Position numbers and translations under genes: made by a program
The notes under the pieces: model-generated
What the model saw: only the letters and a program-made list of their open reading frames with translations
Databases searched by the model: none
What the model was told of the DNA's origin: nothing
Shown: piece by piece, positions 61,931 to 64,000 of the stretch
Layout of the letters: each line of letters opens with the position of its first letter
How positions within the stretch are numbered: the first letter of the stretch is position 1
From: Bremerella sp. P1
GTDB taxonomy: Bacteria; Planctomycetota; Planctomycetia; Pirellulales; Pirellulaceae
Direction of reading: 5' to 3'
NCBI RefSeq assembly: GCF_028748185.1
Contig: NZ_CP118164.1
Coordinates: forward strand, 1,674,001 to 1,738,000
Length of the DNA stretch: 64,000 nucleotides

Positions 61931-64000
61931 GTGGCCGAATATCAACGCGTTATTGACGAAATTCGTTTTCAGTTGCAGTCGAGCGATTGCGAACTGACCG
62001 ACGAGTTGCGTCAGTTGGCCTCGTCTTACAGTGCGGCCTGTCGCAGTGTGAATCAGCGTCTTCGTCGCTGTGGTGAGTTCTTGCGGTTGGGGCTCCGGTC
62101 GGAAGCAATTCAGTTTGCCGAAGCAGAGCCGAATCTTTTGGAGCTAGTCACCCGGCTCGACTTTCCTGAGCGAGAAGCATGGGAAGAACTGGTCACGATG
62201 TATCAGCTTCCCCGCATGGAGCCGCTTCTACTCGACATGGCGGAAATGCTGAATGAGGCCTATGCGGACCAGGAACCGTTGACAAAGCTTCTCACCACGC
62301 ATCGCCTGATGGCACTGGCCAAGTCACCGCTAAAGCAACGTCTCGATGTCGTCCGGAAGTTGGCCGATCTCGATCTTCAGGCATCGTTCTGGGATGACGA
62401 CGTTCGGGAAATGGAGAAGGCTCGTCTACATGAAATTAAAGTGGAAGCAAATGCTGCTAAATCCAAAGGAGACCATAGTCGGTTGAAGGATCTTCTGGTG
62501 GAAGTCCAGGATTCGCAGTGGAGAAACGCACCGCCTCCCAGCTACGTCAAAAGCATTTCCGAGATGGCGGGGGCTGCTAATGAGAACTGGGCACGAAAAG
62601 AGCTCGAGCAACTTGAGGCTGAGTTGAATGATGCGTTCGGAGCGTTAGACCTGCCCCGCGCGCAGCAGCTTCGAGATCAATGGGATATGCTGGCCCCTCA
62701 GGCCGAACTGGCTCCGGACGATCCCATTTGGGAAAACAGTGGCCCCATCCTCGACTGGATTCGTGACGAAGAAGAACAACTGGCCAAGCAGCAGGCCTAT
62801 GAGGATGCCGTTGGCTATCTAGAACTGGCCCTTGAAAAAGACCGAATCGATCTTCCTGATCTCGAACGACTTGGCCACGAGGTCAACAAATTCAATAAGG
62901 GGTTGCCTGAGCCCCTGGCGACTCGGTATCGAAATCGCATTGCGAGCTTACAGTTTGCCGATACGCGACGACGAAACCTAATTATCGCTGGCGTTGCTCT
63001 CGGGATCATTCTGGTGATCGGCTCGATTGGCTTTTTGATTCAACGTCAATTGCGATCGTCCGAAATCATCGCCGTTGCCTCTACGGTCGAACAAATGATC
63101 GATAACGGTCAACTTGCGGACGCTCGGGCGATGGTCGACAAGCATTCGGACTTTCCGATTCACGAGTCGTGGCTTGCCGCACAGAAGAAGCTTGGGGACG
63201 CTGAGAAGACCGAACAAGATCGTCTGAGCCAAGTCCAAGGCCTGATTGCCTCGGCAGAATCGACGACTTCCCATAACCAGGCCGTGAAATACCTGGAGCA
63301 GGCTCGCGAAATTGCTCACACTTCGGAAGAGAAGTTGGCGATTGGCCGGCTGGAAATGGAGTGGGAAGAACATCGCCAGAACGAAGTTGCCGCACGCGAA
63401 GAAGCATTTCGCCAACTTGTTGACAAGGCTACCAATAAGCTAGAGCAGTCGGACAGTCTATTGGCAATGGTCGATCCAACCAACCAGGATACGAACAAGG
63501 ACCTGCAGCAACTTGATCAGTTATTGAAGGAAACGGATCAGGACCTTCAACAACTAAACAGTGCCAAGGGAATGGTTCGCTCTACTTCAAGTTCTCAAGT
63601 AAAGCTCCTGGAAACCCGGGCGACAGCGTTGAAAGACGCTCATAAAAAGCTTGAGCAGCAATCGAGTCTATTCGATGAAATGACTCGGCAAGCAGCGATC
63701 AGTTCCGAAGCGGCAAACTTCGAACAAGCATTAAGCGGTTACGACGAAGCGTTGAAAAACTATGTCACCTCATTTCCTAATGATCCCCGCTCTAGCGACT
63801 TCAAAAAGGTCGCAACCCACGCCAAGACTTGGAGCGGTGCGATGAAATGGCAACAGTTGTGGCATAGTTGGTCGGTGATCCCGCCCAGAGACCTACAAGA
63901 CGTTGTTGCTCAGATTGCCGAATGTGAAAAATTTCTCGACGATTTTCCCGAAGCGCCTTCAGCATCGGTAGCGAAGTCCTACCTGACCTACTTGAAATCA
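61931..64000 (+). CDS. Large coiled-coil membrane protein, runs off window
   Basis: At least 690 residues from a GTG with GGGGAG at nine bases; the frame is open to the end. Residues 1-345 are helical and acidic (cytoplasmic). One membrane helix follows at about 350-370 (LIIAGVALGIILVIGSIGFLI), then a long periplasmic coiled-coil/TPR-like part. It was not recognised. It has the same strand and spacing (30 bases) as the four genes before it, so it is probably the fifth component. The architecture mirrors the GAP1-like protein. Confidence 0.78.
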   Translation, partial: MAEYQRVIDEIRFQLQSSDCELTDELRQLASSYSAACRSVNQRLRRCGEFLRLGLRSEAIQFAEAEPNLLELVTRLDFPEREAWEELVTMYQLPRMEPLLLDMAEMLNEAYADQEPLTKLLTTHRLMALAKSPLKQRLDVVRKLADLDLQASFWDDDVREMEKARLHEIKVEANAAKSKGDHSRLKDLLVEVQDSQWRNAPPPSYVKSISEMAGAANENWARKELEQLEAELNDAFGALDLPRAQQLRDQWDMLAPQAELAPDDPIWENSGPILDWIRDEEEQLAKQQAYEDAVGYLELALEKDRIDLPDLERLGHEVNKFNKGLPEPLATRYRNRIASLQFADTRRRNLIIAGVALGIILVIGSIGFLIQRQLRSSEIIAVASTVEQMIDNGQLADARAMVDKHSDFPIHESWLAAQKKLGDAEKTEQDRLSQVQGLIASAESTTSHNQAVKYLEQAREIAHTSEEKLAIGRLEMEWEEHRQNEVAAREEAFRQLVDKATNKLEQSDSLLAMVDPTNQDTNKDLQQLDQLLKETDQDLQQLNSAKGMVRSTSSSQVKLLETRATALKDAHKKLEQQSSLFDEMTRQAAISSEAANFEQALSGYDEALKNYVTSFPNDPRSSDFKKVATHAKTWSGAMKWQQLWHSWSVIPPRDLQDVVAQIAECEKFLDDFPEAPSASVAKSYLTYLKS

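Noticed and set aside
1-64000. CRISPR array
   Set aside because: No regularly spaced short repeats with unique spacers and no cas genes were seen; the only regular repeats are the coding minisatellite and the 110-base units.

Overview
The window looks like the chromosome of a planctomycete, probably of the Pirellulaceae (Blastopirellula/Bremerella-like). This is inferred from gene content: a c-type cytochrome fused to PSD/PA14-type domains, a secreted formylglycine sulfatase, an EF-hand esterase, paired membrane-anchored squalene-cyclase-fold proteins, a GYF-domain zinc protein and several large serine recombinases. No 16S rRNA gene is present to confirm it.

Region 1 (1-18.8 kb) is ordinary chromosome, mostly on the minus strand: secreted catabolic enzymes, then the Na+-translocating NADH:quinone reductase operon nqrABCDEF with its maturation genes apbE and nqrM directly downstream, a HisA-like protein, two squalene-cyclase-fold membrane proteins, rpmG, recJ and a tRNA-Pro(CGG) gene.

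Region 2 (18.8-27.0 kb) is an RND efflux set (lipoprotein adaptor, pump, TolC-like channel). It is bounded on the left by the intact tRNA-Pro and on the right by a perfect 38-bp copy of the tRNA 3' half, so it looks like a tRNA-targeted island.

Region 3 (27.0-about 45.3 kb) abuts that copy and is plasmid- or ICE-like. It has two tandem serine recombinases, the first with its last codons inside the attachment repeat, a divergent repressor-type control region, a DUF5131-RepA fusion, a DnaB/RepA-like ATPase, a RuvB-like ATPase, a resolvase, DUF932, ArdC-like and HD proteins, and small accessory genes. Several of these genes share an 18-bp upstream motif (CAGT-N6-GTACCTTG) and end in strong hairpins, as if built from one-gene modules. 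No relaxase or conjugation gene was recognised.

Region 4 (45.3-54.4 kb) holds a four-gene envelope cluster (two lipoproteins, a multi-pass membrane protein, a GYF/multi-CxxC protein) and a divergent XRE regulator, flanked by two about 88% identical 87-bp direct repeats. The right repeat is the 3' end of a third, larger serine recombinase. Two unknown genes follow.

Region 5 (55.2-64.0 kb) is a co-directional five-gene cluster around a zinc-ribbon TRAFAC-type GTPase and a protein whose N-terminus resembles GTPase-associated protein 1 (GAP1-N2), with a J-domain-like membrane protein, a lipoprotein and a large coiled-coil membrane protein that runs off the window. It is the best candidate here for a poorly described system, possibly a GTPase-centred conflict or envelope-surveillance system.
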